A stretch of DNA of 64,000 bases from Amorphochlora amoebiformis. Its lineage: Eukaryota > Cercozoa > Chlorarachniophyceae. The stretch covers positions 1 through 64,000 of the forward strand of contig BAAHQB010000017.1 in NCBI GenBank assembly GCA_054601695.1, given 5' to 3'. A program made the position numbers and the translations under genes. How positions within the stretch are numbered: the first letter of the stretch is position 1; each line of letters begins with the position of its first letter. Shown here in pieces: positions 26,142 to 51,740 of this stretch. The notes under the pieces were generated by a model. The model was given only the letters and a program-made list of their open reading frames with translations, made no database searches and had not been told where the DNA came from.

Positions 26142-26437
26142 GTGGCATTATTTCTGCTGAGTCCTAGGATGTGAGTGCCAGTTTCGCTTTAGATATCGCC
26201 ACTCTGAGGCTCGCCCGAGCGGTTCACAAAAGCAAGGTCGCCGAGGTGGGCATTCGAGCCGATATTTTGTTTTCTATTTTATACCACGGGATCCCGGGGG
26301 CGATAGGGATCCCGAGCAGATGATTGGTTTGACGGCCGCGTGGAAGTTTCGAGCAACCACCTCCGGAAGTATCTGGTACCGTTCTTGGAGCGTTGTGAGA
26401 TGTTTGGGCCTTCGAGCTCCATTATCCGTGGCACAAC
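26142..26437. promoter_or_regulatory. Divergent intergenic region (bidirectional promoter candidate)
   Basis: Only 296 bp separate the start codons of the minus-strand TPR-like gene (26141) and the plus-strand vWA gene (26438), so both promoters must lie here or overlap transcribed sequence. The region is GC-balanced and repeat-free, unlike other gaps. No TATA box is evident. Confidence 0.55.
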
Positions 26438-28609
26438 ATGAATACAGTTAAGCCATCGAAAGGGGAGGCCAAGGCCAAACATAAAACCAGCGGCGGCAAG
26501 CCCAAGGTCGATCAGAAGCGCAGGAAAGCAGAGGCCCGTTTACACCAGCAGCGAGTGGCCGAGGCGGTTCGGATTGTGAAGCAATCGACCCTGGAGGAGG
26601 TGAAGAAGAATCCCATGAGCAGGGCCCAGATCCACAAGCTCTTTGAGAGTTTCGAGGCCAACCAGGAGCCCAAGATGATCGACCACGTGAAGGCTTTCTT
26701 GTCCGACAAAGAGGAATACCTGACGCATCTAAACATGGTCCTGACTTACCGAGTTGAGCTGAGCACGGCAGCAAAGGGACGAATCCTAGCTACATTGTTT
26801 TCACTCGGGGACAAGGCCAAGGAAGCGGAGTCGCTGTTGTATGGGTATGGTGCTTACGCGTACGGGTTCGGGGAGGTTCTGAAGGCCATCGAGCTTCTCG
26901 ACACCCCAAGACGCATCCGACAGAAGAAGGCGAAGCTCGACATACTTGAGGCCAAGGTCTCCAAGGACGAGAAGGTGGTGAAGAAGAAAACCTTGTCGAA
27001 GCTTAAGACCGACATCCATCAGCTGGGACGAGACGGGTGGATGGGCACGTCTCTGAACGGCAAGGGTATTCGGTTCTTCAAGGCATATCTAGGGTCTATG
27101 TCTAAGGCTTCGCTTGAGTTCTACTTGCTAAACTTCCCTACAGCCATCTGGAAACAGGCTTTCGACGTCCTGCACACCAACCCTAAGGAGCTCGCGCTGG
27201 ACTATTTTCAAGGGGCGGTGTACGACAAGAAGGCCGTTCCCAAGGGAAGCGTTGTGGACGTGGCCCGTCAGGTCACCCTGAAGAACATTGCACCGACGAT
27301 CAAGAAGTTTCCTGAGCTTGCGAACGTGTATAGCTTCATCCGTCGCTCCCTCACCGACGACCGTCCCGAACGAGTCGTGTTCGAGAAACGCGTGCGCCAG
27401 CTCACCCTCATGGGCTTCGATGAGGCCAAGGCGGCTGCCGTGGCCTCCCACTTTTGGAGCAAGATTCCCGAGAATAGAATCGATATGAACGATATGATCG
27501 ATTACTACTATAAGCACCAAAAGTCGGCCACGCACATGAGACAGAGCATCGACCGTCGTGAGATCTCGAGTGAGACCAAAGCTCTGCTGGCGTCCAAGAT
27601 GCCACTGAGCGAGGCCATCTGGTGGTATCACGAGCTGGCGTCCCCGGGCGCGGAGGCAGCACTTGTAAGACGTCTGGAGGCCGCGGATTCCGATGACTTT
27701 AGCAAGGGAGCCCAGAGTACAGCATACGGAAAGACCATGGAGACTCTACTCAACATGAGGGAACAGAAGGTGGCGTTTGCCCCTCTTCTTCTGCCTCATG
27801 CAGAGAGGAAGCTAGCCGAGTGGAAGCTGCCCTCGTCCGGCGTTCGTGCGATTGTCGCAGGAGACGCGTCAGGGTCCATGGAAGTGGCCATTAAGAGTGC
27901 GACGATCTTGGGTTCGCTGTTGTCACTCGCACTGGACGCCAACCTCACGTTCTTCAACGACGCGCTCATCAAGTCACCCTGCCAGCCGCGGTCGGCAAGC
28001 GACGTAATCAAGGTCGTCGAGAACATGCCTGCCAAGGGCTCCACCTCAATGGCTGCAGCCTTGTTGCCATTCTACGAGACGAAGGTCCGAATCGACTTGT
28101 TCATCCTGGTGTCGGACGAGGGTGAAAACGTTCCCGCCAAGGGTTATATGTTCGCAGACTTGTGGGTCAAGTACCTCAACGAGGTGAACCCTAACGCGCA
28201 GGTCGTGCTCGTGTCATTTGTCGCCAGAAACGACAAGGGCAAGATCAAACAGGAGCTGGAAAAAAGGGGTATCGAAGCTCGGCAGTACCGCCTGGATCCA
28301 GACCGCCCGGATACGTCAAAGTTCGACGCTATCCTGGGAATGCTCACTGTCAAGTGCAAGCAGATTCAAGTGTCCAATGCCCCTGTCTCGGTCCCCGTCA
28401 AGCTTGATTTGAAGGCTCAGGCAGACAAGAAGGCAGATACCAAGAGTGCCAAAGCCGACGCCAAGTCGGAATCCAAGAGGTCAGACGCCAAGCCTGACAC
28501 TAAGCCCGACGCCAAGCCTAAAAGAGATACACTGGAGCCGAAGGAAGTCCTGCCTGACGACACCACGTCTATCACAAAAGACGACTCTCAAGATTGGACC
28601 ATGTTATAA
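26438..28609 (+). CDS. vWA-domain protein, Ro60/TROVE-like, intronless
   Basis: A single open frame of 723 residues. The N-terminus is Lys/Arg-rich (residues 1-50). Residues about 60-460 are predicted alpha-helical, without transmembrane segments. From about 470 a von Willebrand A fold follows: MIDAS motif DASGS at 476-480, the Thr of KGSTS at 536, and the Asp of LVSDEGEN at 560, so all metal-site elements are present. The order helical module then C-terminal vWA is that of Ro60/TROVE RNA-binding proteins, and the text around the MIDAS fits them; I cannot confirm the TROVE module by eye. Residues about 655-705 form a charged Lys/Asp/Ala tail (KADAKSESK, KPDAKPKRD). Inferred role: small-RNA binding or quality control. 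It is the only intronless complete gene here, which could mean retroposition. Transcribed divergently from the gene at 26141. Confidence 0.8.
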   Translation: MNTVKPSKGEAKAKHKTSGGKPKVDQKRRKAEARLHQQRVAEAVRIVKQSTLEEVKKNPMSRAQIHKLFESFEANQEPKMIDHVKAFLSDKEEYLTHLNMVLTYRVELSTAAKGRILATLFSLGDKAKEAESLLYGYGAYAYGFGEVLKAIELLDTPRRIRQKKAKLDILEAKVSKDEKVVKKKTLSKLKTDIHQLGRDGWMGTSLNGKGIRFFKAYLGSMSKASLEFYLLNFPTAIWKQAFDVLHTNPKELALDYFQGAVYDKKAVPKGSVVDVARQVTLKNIAPTIKKFPELANVYSFIRRSLTDDRPERVVFEKRVRQLTLMGFDEAKAAAVASHFWSKIPENRIDMNDMIDYYYKHQKSATHMRQSIDRREISSETKALLASKMPLSEAIWWYHELASPGAEAALVRRLEAADSDDFSKGAQSTAYGKTMETLLNMREQKVAFAPLLLPHAERKLAEWKLPSSGVRAIVAGDASGSMEVAIKSATILGSLLSLALDANLTFFNDALIKSPCQPRSASDVIKVVENMPAKGSTSMAAALLPFYETKVRIDLFILVSDEGENVPAKGYMFADLWVKYLNEVNPNAQVVLVSFVARNDKGKIKQELEKRGIEARQYRLDPDRPDTSKFDAILGMLTVKCKQIQVSNAPVSVPVKLDLKAQADKKADTKSAKADAKSESKRSDAKPDTKPDAKPKRDTLEPKEVLPDDTTSITKDDSQDWTML

Positions 28610-28794
28610 CTTGAGCTAGATCATAGTAATCTTTACTACAGTCACCAAATTGTCTCTGATTTAGACTTTCCTGTCAGTCGCGTCAAGTTGTGTAAACAAC
28701 CATTCCTACAAAAACACTTTGATTATGTGTCACTGTGATGTATGTATATTTAGATATATTTAATAGTATACGGTTATATCTAAATTTCAACCTA
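28610..28794. other. 3' flank of the vWA gene
   Basis: AT-rich unique DNA, likely 3' UTR, leading into the inverted repeat. No gene. Confidence 0.5.
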
Positions 28795-28879
28795 GTCACT
28801 TCTAATATCAGATATATAATATGTATGATATACTGAAATATGTATATATCATTATATACTGTAGTATATCTCGTATCTG

Positions 28880-28973
<94 letters not shown>

Positions 28974-29054
28974 TACGAGATATACTACAGTATATAATGA
29001 TATATACATATTTCAGTATATCATACATATTATATATCTGATATTAGAAGTGAC
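28795..29054. repeat. 84-bp perfect inverted repeat around a (TA)n spacer
   Basis: The left arm 28795-28878 (GTCACTTCTAAT ... CTCGTATCT) and right arm 28971-29054 (AGATACGAG ... ATTAGAAGTGAC) are exact reverse complements over 84 bp. The spacer is 92 bp of TA dinucleotides, itself nearly self-complementary, so the whole unit can fold into one hairpin of about 130 bp. It starts 185 bp after the vWA stop codon, so it may lie in that transcript's 3' end. Confidence 0.95.
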
Positions 29055-29139
29055 ATATATTTATATATATGCTAGATATGTACATTATATATATATATAT
29101 ATATATATAATATATCTAGTATATATATAAATATATATG

Positions 29140-29204
<65 letters not shown>

Positions 29205-29757
29205 ATATATATTATATATCGTATATTATCTAGGATATCTAGATTATATCATGACAAGTACTAGAAGTACTAGAAGTAGTGATTCTAATTGTGAAGTTGT
29301 GATGCCTAGTGCACGTGGTTATTATGTCACTAGAATGACTATAATGACTAGAATGAGTGAACGTTCTAGCGTAGGCTATAAGTATAGTCTAGATTAGTCT
29401 AGTTATAGTGGATACTATCTGTCTATCATAGTCAACTTGGTACAGCTAGACAGTAACCTAGGTAACTAGAACTAGTAGAACCTAGAGAACTAGTACTAGT
29501 AGTAGAATCTAGAGAATAACAAGTTCAACCTACTAGACCTAGTTAACGATAATTATCCATTAGATGTAGTCACTGATTGTTATCGGTTATCATGATCCAT
29601 GCACAACTCACAATCAAAGTGTATCGGTCTGAATCTCGACTGCACACAGTCAATCCCGACTGAACGCTCAATCTTCACTGCTCAATCACACTCACATGCA
29701 GCTGCCGTGTGGACCACAGATCTAGACGCACTCTCACAATTGGTAGTCGTAAACCCT
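29055..29757. other. TA tracts and CTAG-rich island
   Basis: (TA)n to about 29230, then about 350 bp rich in CTAG/ACTAGT words, then unique DNA (29590-29757). Between convergent genes; no coding exon supported. Confidence 0.6.
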
Positions 29758-29892
29758 ATTGGTGTTGTTTGTCTATTGGTGTTGTTTGTCTATTGGTGTT
29801 GTTTGTCTATTGGTGTTGTTTGTCTATTGGTGTTGTTTGTCTATTGGTGTTGCTTGTCTATTGGTGTTGTTTGTCTATTCTTGTTGCTTGTC
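29758..29892. repeat. 17-bp minisatellite next to a stop codon
   Basis: About eight copies of GTTTGTCTATTGGTGTT. The array abuts and slightly resembles the terminal codons (CAC CAA TAG on the minus strand) of the transporter gene ending at 29896, so it lies in that gene's 3' UTR. Confidence 0.9.
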
Positions 29893-29895
29893 TAT

Positions 29896-42304
<12,409 letters not shown>

Positions 42305-43302
42305 TTACTCTGGTATTATTCATGTACATACCTAGACAAGATACCAATTTGTACAAATTGTACAACAAACTTACGTTTTAATCCTCCGGAAAAGCTAGCA
42401 TACGAGTCCGGACGGTGTGGCCATGAATGATCAGTCGATCAAGCTTTGCTCATTATGTTGATACCCTCTTGTACTAGCCCTGCAATACGAATAGAATATC
42501 ATAGTGACGCCAAATAACAGTGAGGTGACGACACAGTATATTATGCAAATGCGACACGTAATAAGTTTCTAAACGTGATATCAAAGATAACTCAAATTGT
42601 TGAATTACGTGTACTGTGTGATACCATCAATAAGTCACAGAACCAGTGAGGATTACGTATACTGGTATCTATCTCCGTTGTATCCGCCGATGTTGCATAC
42701 ACACCAAGATAGCTCGACGGTTTGCTACTAGAAATCTTACGTACATACTGCATGGATTTTCTGACATTTAGTTTCCGAAACTATCTTCGATAGCTGCCGT
42801 CCAGACCTTCCACATGGGAATATTCTTTCTCAGAATTTACAAGAAGTTACAAGTCTTACAAACATTACGTACATATAAAATTATCTGACTTGACTAGACT
42901 GACTCCGTACTCTGCATACTGCCGCTCGCTAGCGCTCAGTGGACATACATACATCGCATTGTACTAGGCTACGTAGTAGTAACCGCATTACAAGTACGCA
43001 TACTATAGTCTAGATAGTGTCCTTGCATGTTGATAACATACGCAGGTAGCACTACGTATACTTTTACGTATACACGTAATACGTATACGGCGTATGCGTA
43101 CGTATCTAGCGTACTGCGTACAGCGTATACGTACGTATGCGCATACAAATGCATATACGTACGCGTCTTATGAATGATATGATCATCAGATGCGTACACA
43201 AGTAATTGATAGCTCCGTACATCTTATATCTACACAAGGTCTTGTGAATTATACTATAATATACATAGCAACATATATACTATAATATACATAAATACAT
43301 AT
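42305..43302. other. Intergenic DNA between convergent genes
   Basis: Unique DNA downstream of the propeller stop. At 43050-43165 it is unusually dense in ACGTA/GTATAC/TACGTACG self-complementary words. I see no exon with supportable splice sites. Confidence 0.5.
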
Positions 43303-43680
43303 TGTCTTAGGATAGATTTTTCTAGATAATAATTGGGCATAGGATACCACGGTTATGATATGCAGTGTTCCTACGTACGTATGCATATATGTAGTACTGG
43401 ATATGTATCAGTACGAATTAATGCTAGGTTTGTTAGTTGGCATTCCTAGTTTTGTTAATTATGTTAGTAAGAATGTGCACACATCTATTTTAAGATTAGT
43501 GAGACCAGCTACGTCAGTACACGTACAACCGCTGGTAGATTCCAATTTACAAGACTCCAACATGTGAACCGCAATATCCATGTCGACATGACATGATTTC
43601 AAGGTTACGTACGGTGGACCGCTGTCAATACGCTGTGCACAGACTAGGACTCACTTATTCTACTGATTGTACTTTCTACG
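43303..43680. repeat. Dispersed repeat family, diverged copy 3 with 155-bp insertion
   Basis: GTCTTAGGATAGATT and the 3' module (GTACACGTACAACCGCTGG ... CTACTGATTGTA) match copies 1 and 2 at about 85-90% by eye. About 155 bp of unrelated DNA (about 43348-43505) splits AGGATACC from CCAGCT. Copy 2 is uninterrupted there, so this is an insertion or a longer variant. Confidence 0.8.
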
Positions 43681-43682
43681 TA

Positions 43683-43728
<46 letters not shown>

Positions 43729-44527
43729 CGTACGTATAAGGTATTATAATAATGCGTGCGCGACACAACTTCAAACACGTACAAACAGCTTCTTCAACAC
43801 ACCTCACGACACGTGATTTCCCAAACTATTTTGTTTGAGAATCTGTCCTGTAGATCTAGTGTGGTCTAGCGCTTGATTCTAGTCCTATATACGGTTTAGC
43901 TCAGGGTAATCATCTGAAATTTGTGTACAAATTTTCTAGTTATTTGAGAGTTTATTAGATCCAGTATAATCATCTGAAATACTCTAGTTGTACAAGTGAG
44001 AGAAGACTGTAATAATGCTATGATACGGTACACTTGTTCATATAAGCACTATTTGGCATTATTTACACTGGATCTTGGCTGCAAGTTGACTCATAATTTT
44101 ATAAAATGTGATGGCAGTATGTATGAATAACTTCTAGAATTTCGCTCTCCAAGATATTCTCAAAGCCGAAAAGAAAAAAAAACCGTTCGCTTCACAACAG
44201 GCGTGAAAATGACTATCATGCTATGATGTTCATTGTTATGGATAACATACGTACACCAATGTTGAATTGCAAATAGACTAGTAGGTCTTGTAGATAATGG
44301 AAGTCGTGACTGAAAGCATCACGAAGACATTGCTTATGCATTATGTATGGGCATTATGGCATTAAGGGCATTCATTCATTATGGGCATTATGGGTTTGCA
44401 CTATCGAGGCAAAGGATTCCGTGTAGGCAGCCATGTTTATGAGTTTGGTGTATTGATTGATCAGTTCTGTCTGAATCGTCGAAATCGTGTGTGTATGTAT
44501 GTGTGTATGTATGTATGTTGTCTTGTC
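43681..44527. other. Intergenic DNA, 3' flank of the PhoX-like gene
   Basis: A short TA tract, then unique AT-rich DNA with a GGGCATTATGG tandem near 44345-44400. No gene supported. Confidence 0.5.
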
Positions 44528-44640
44528 TCAATCGTCCATATCGTCGTCATCGCCGTCGCCGAACACGTCGTAATCGTCATCGTATTCCTTAAAATATAAA
44601 TATATATATATATATATGTATTTATTTATATATGTATATA

Positions 44641-44683
<43 letters not shown>

Positions 44684-45123
44684 TATATATATATGGAAAC
44701 TCGAAATTTAAAATGATATATATATATACATGTTTATGTGTATATGTATATATATATATATGTATATGTATATATATTGTATATATATAAATATGAATAT
44801 ATGCGTACGTATACATATCTGTACATGTTATATATGTGTGTGTTTGTGAATATATGATATGTTGATACATGATGTGAATATATATGATATGTTGATACAT
44901 GATTTGAATATATGATATGTTGATACATGATGTGAATATATGATATGTTGATACATGATGTTAATATATGATATGTTGATACATGATGTTAATATGATAT
45001 GTTGATACATGATGTGAATATATGATATGTTGATACATGATGTTAATATATGATATGTTGATACATCATCATCGTCGCCGCGTTCGTCCCTGGCCCTACC
45101 ATCGCACAATTCCATGCATGCCT

Positions 45124-45164
<41 letters not shown>

Positions 45165-45234
45165 CACACACAAACATATATATATATATATATGTATACA
45201 TAATATATATATATATATATATATGTATAAATTC

Positions 45235-45288
<54 letters not shown>

Positions 45289-45817
45289 GCACACATTTAT
45301 CTTCTTTCTTCCTAGCAACGGTAAAAAGTATGATATTCGACCTGCACGCAAGTGAGCGGGTGCTTACACTTGCCGTACTTGTCATCCCCAGGGTACAATC
45401 GCACCAACGACAGCTGTCCTCCCTCCACCAGGTCTGCGTCGTTGATGCGAGACGGAGGGACTTGGTCTTCGATTCCGTGAGCCTATCCAAGGGTACAGAT
45501 AACTTACACTCCAACCTCAGATCAGCGTCATGACGGTTAGTACGATGATTTGCAATGTTTTTAGTGTCATGACAGTTATGAGATGATTTGCAATATTTTT
45601 AGTGTCATGACGGTTATGAGCGATGATTTGCGATGTTGTTAGCGTCATGACGGTTATGAGCCATGATTCCGATGTTGTTAGCGATGACGGTTATTAGCGA
45701 TGATTACGATGTTGTCAGCGATGACAGTTATTAGCGATGATTACAATGTTGTCAGCGATGACGGTTATTAGCGATGATTGGTAGTCGTATGTAGCATATG
45801 AATCTCAACATGAGGGA

Positions 45818-45870
<53 letters not shown>

Positions 45871-45988
45871 ATAACCTGAACATCAACTAAGAGGAGAAGG
45901 CCTTCGTCTTTCTTGATTCCAAACTCTCGTGACACGTCGATTACACCCTGGATTAGATATGTACACACACACATATATATATGTGTAT

Positions 45989-46036
<48 letters not shown>

Positions 46037-46270
46037 GTACACATCCGTTAGCATTGTCGTATAGTACATACACATACGTATATGGGATAAATGTATATAT
46101 ATATATATATTATTGTGTGTGTATATATATGTATATACCGAGGATTCCCACTCTCCCGGCTTGCCAGCATCTTGGTCTACAGCCTAAATTTGCGAATGTA
46201 TATGTATGTGTACCCTATATTTACAAATGCATATGTACACAAATATACTTTTCATTTCAATTTCTGTATA

Positions 46271-46325
<55 letters not shown>

Positions 46326-46651
46326 ATGTGTACATACTGAATATAACTACATATGTATTGATACTAATGTGTCCAAACACGCATACATCTCTCTCTCTCT
46401 TTCCATATATATATATATATATGTATATGCATATACATATATATACATATATATAAACATGGGTATGTAATATGACTTAGTAGGATCCGGTATGGTGAAG
46501 TCGAGAATGTATATATATATATATATTATATATAAACATGGGTATGTAATATGCCTTAGTAGGATCCGGTATGGTGAAGTCGAGAATGATGTCCCGTCGG
46601 ATATTAGCAATACGCCGAATGGAACCCTCATGAGGATCAACCTATTCCCAT

Positions 46652-46699
<48 letters not shown>

Positions 46700-47135
46700 A
46701 CATGAATATATATGCTACCATATATACATTTTGCTCTATGAATATATATATATATATATATATATGTATAATATGTGTATATATAATATATATATATACT
46801 TAACTATATATAATAAATACAGAATATTAATTGTAATTGATATTTTAGTATTTAATTCTTTGTTCCAAAGGTTGTTGCCTTTCCTATGCATTTGTTGCTA
46901 TCAAAATACATACACTATACTCAACATATGCAATATTATACGCGTATTGAACAGTACAGTACGTATGTGCATACAGGGTCTGTGCATACATATTCCACAT
47001 GTATTACTATGGTTAGCGAATATTCCACATGTGCATATGAGTTACCTCGACAATTCCAGCTTCATTGGTATTGACGGCACCTTCATTAAATAAAGGCTCT
47101 CCTGTCAAAGTGTCTTCCTCAGCCTGTTTGCACAA

Positions 47136-47181
<46 letters not shown>

Positions 47182-47256
47182 GTACATACATATATATACA
47201 AATATGCATACACACGTATATTATATTTGTTTGTGTATTTGTATGTGTATGTAGGA

Positions 47257-47287
<31 letters not shown>

Positions 47288-47358
47288 TATATATATATAG
47301 CAATATATATATTTATATACATGTATACATATACACATATACACATATACATATATAC

Positions 47359-47409
<51 letters not shown>

Positions 47410-47473
47410 TAAATAAAATATATAATATATATATATATATATATATAAATATATAATATATACATATATATAC

Positions 47474-47506
<33 letters not shown>

Positions 47507-47602
47507 GATATATATATATTGTATATATCTATATGTTTCTAATGATACACACATTGTACATATACCTACATATAAATACATAATAACACAAGCAGATATA
47601 TT

Positions 47603-47699
<97 letters not shown>

Positions 47700-47781
47700 G
47701 TGTGTGTGTAATCTCACTCTCTCTCTCTCTCTCTATGTATATGGAATATTATACATACATACATACATACATATATATATG

Positions 47782-47817
<36 letters not shown>

Positions 47818-48262
47818 TATATAATGTCACATATATATACCTCATCTTCCTGCACGTACAACTTTCCATTACGAGCCCTTAGTGTACATATATGTTACAT
47901 ATACATACCTGTATAAGTATATAATATATTCACATATATATATATATGTATATATGTATATGTATATATATAGAATTCTCACATACATACAGGTATACAC
48001 CTATGAATTACACTACTTATACACCCCCATGGAACGCCTATCCTTATGAAACAAAAGTGTTTTGTCAGGAGAACAGATTTCTTTTCAGTAGAGTAAATAA
48101 CCCTTTCCCTGAATCTAATCCTAATCTTAATGTACCAGTCAAGGTTGTCAGGAGAGCGGAGACGACGGGCTGGGTCTGCGTCTCCATCGTATACGATTGT
48201 CACCTGTTTACCGTTCAAACGTTAAGTTGTTTTCAGCGCTGACTAATTATTGTAAGCTGCTA

Positions 48263-48302
<40 letters not shown>

Positions 48303-48344
48303 TGTATGTATGTATGTATATATATATATATATGCATACAATAT

Positions 48345-48399
<55 letters not shown>

Positions 48400-48859
48400 T
48401 CTGTGTATACTTATACGTATGAGAGCATGAGAGTGAGAATGAAAATATGGATACGATAGGTTTACAATGAAAATATGGATACGATAGGTTTACAAGTGAG
48501 GGTAAGGTAATGTTGATTGATTGACAGAGAGAGACGATAAGATAGTGTTGATTGATTGATAGAAAGAGACGATAAGATAGTGTTGATTGATTGACAGAGA
48601 GAGACGATAAGATAGTGTTGATTGATTGATAGAAAGAGACGATAAGATAGTGTTGATTGATTGATAGAAAGAGACGATAAGATGACAGCGTTGGTAAGTA
48701 CGGGTACGTACGTATATGTTCGGGCAACTCTTAGCTAAGATATTTACATGGTATAGTGTGCTAGGTACGATTATTCAAACGTAGAGTGATTATAATGCTG
48801 TTGTGACCCCGACATTACCTTTGCTTAAACAACGTGTAGATTGAATATAAATATACATA

Positions 48860-48913
<54 letters not shown>

Positions 48914-49081
48914 GATATATATGTGTGTAAATACATAACATTGATATCCATAGATGTATATATTGAATGACTTGGCGACCTTGGCCTTTAGGTCCCGTCT
49001 GAAGAAGGTTTTGACTGAGTACAGGGTTCCGAAAGTGTCGGCGCTGACCGTAAATTTTATAATTAATAATTCAATATTTTC

Positions 49082-49174
<93 letters not shown>

Positions 49175-49211
49175 GTGTGTGTGTATGTATGTTATATATA
49201 TAAAAAAAAAA

Positions 49212-49260
<49 letters not shown>

Positions 49261-49347
49261 ATGTATGTATGTATTAATTGTTCATAAATATGCGTTATGT
49301 ATGTATATATACGTATATCGCATTGCATATATGTGCGTACCTGTATA

Positions 49348-49408
<61 letters not shown>

Positions 49409-49644
49409 ATTGAGTCTATAGCGGCGTGTGTGTATATGTATAGAATACATGATACCCGTTTCCAGGGATAGGGTCTATAGAGAAATGTGTGATTATATCG
49501 AGGACATATGACTATAGGGTCTCTAGAGAGATGTGTGATTATATCGAGCATAAATGATACCCGTTTCCAGAAACGGGGTCAATAGCGTAAGTATCCACAC
49601 CCGTAGATGCAACAATCACCTATTTGGAAGCATATACGTATATA

Positions 49645-49680
<36 letters not shown>

Positions 49681-51125
49681 ATATGTACATGCACACATAT
49701 TATATACCACCTATAAACACATCTACAATTGTATATAATATGTATATAACATATATATATATACGTGTATATACATATGTATATGTGTGTGTGTATTTAC
49801 AAATGCAAGTAGTACGCTAATGTACCTCATTGGCACGTGCACGTCTGGGATTACGAGCGAGGTCCTCAGGCCGCGAAAATCCAAATGCCCTAACAAACAT
49901 CCAAACCAAAAACCATACCTCAGGCGACAACACCACTCAAACACATCGAAATACAAAGGCATCTATCCAACCAGCCATAGGGTTAGGGTAAGGGTTTTGT
50001 TTGTGTTATGGTTTTAGTTAGTTACTTGAGGCCCTCCGCCTGGATCCAGAGATTGCTCTAATGGGGTGGGGTTATTTACTCGTGATAACATGCGATATGG
50101 CGTTGTGTACTCGTGATAACATGCGATGGCGTTGTGCACTCGTGAACATGCGACTTATGGAAGAGCGAGTGGATAGTGTAGGGACAGTGAGAGCAAAGAC
50201 GAACTTGGCGAAAGAGCAAAGACTAGAGGTCCGTTAAAGAGTCTCAGACCTCTAGAGTAAAGCACGACGAGAGTAAAGACGAGAGCGTGGGGAAAGAGCA
50301 AACATTTGATTCGTTTAGAGAGAGAGAGAGAGAGAGAGAGCTGAAGAGAAGACGGGCAGCAGTCGATTATGAGAATGAGAAGTGAGAATAGGTGAGAAGA
50401 GAGCCATTTTTTGATGATGAGGGTGAGAAGAGTGACATCTTTAAACCGAATGAGGTTGGTTCCCGAGTCTCAGGGAGCTTAGCTTAGTAATGTTACCTGC
50501 GTAGGGTAGCCGTACTCGTCGTAGGACGTGTTTCCGTTCTCTGAGGCCAAGGAGGGCCTGGGTATGTTGTCGACAGGGATCCATTTGCCCATACGCATGC
50601 CGGAGATGCGAAATTGGAGGGGGCTTAGGTCGGTCTCCCTGAGCGGGTGTACGTGTTTACAAGTGTTGTACGTGTTTGTAAGTGTTTGTACGTTTTTGAA
50701 AGTGCTTGCCGAATAGTACGATGTGTCAACACCTTTGTTTATGTTTATATATATATATATATGTATAGGTATATATATATGTATAGGTATATATAATTAT
50801 GTATGTATAACACATGCATACCGCACAGTTAAAAGGATGTTCCAAAATTGATATGAATAGCATACACTTTGTAAATAAAACGTACGCACTTGTTCGGAAC
50901 CCAGACATGTAGAGTTCCGCCCTTGAGACCATTTCGCGACAAAAAGTCGGCTTTCTTGGAAGTGTTTTTCGTGCCCATATACATGTAGAGGGGAGCTGCT
51001 TCGGTCGCGTTGTCACGGTCGAAATCAAACGGCGACGTATCGTCTGATATAAGGCTTGCTAAATAACACTATTGTTTATCACATGTATATCCTCATACGT
51101 GCTACATTTGTTCATACATGTATTA

Positions 51126-51165
<40 letters not shown>

Positions 51166-51169
51166 TGCC

Positions 51170-51208
<39 letters not shown>

Positions 51209-51242
51209 ATATCTACTACGTTTTTATAAATGTAATACCGTT

Positions 51243-51333
<91 letters not shown>

Positions 51334-51469
51334 TGTACTCCAGTTTTATATATGTATGATACCATTTGTATAAATATATATATCTGTATATATATATATA
51401 CATATATAGACATATCTACATATATACATACATATATGTATATATGTATGTATATACATATATATATAT

Positions 51470-51516
<47 letters not shown>

Positions 51517-51685
51517 CTTATATCTCCACATAGGGATAGTAGATATGACAGACATAGTTGATATCTATGTACATATTACCGCTGAGAATGAAAGCAACAG
51601 TTTTTCTGTCCCCTGTATCCACCTGAACAATGTTTTCCCACGCTCCCCTACCCATCGCTGGAACCTAACATATTTATATATATAT

Positions 51686-51740
<55 letters not shown>

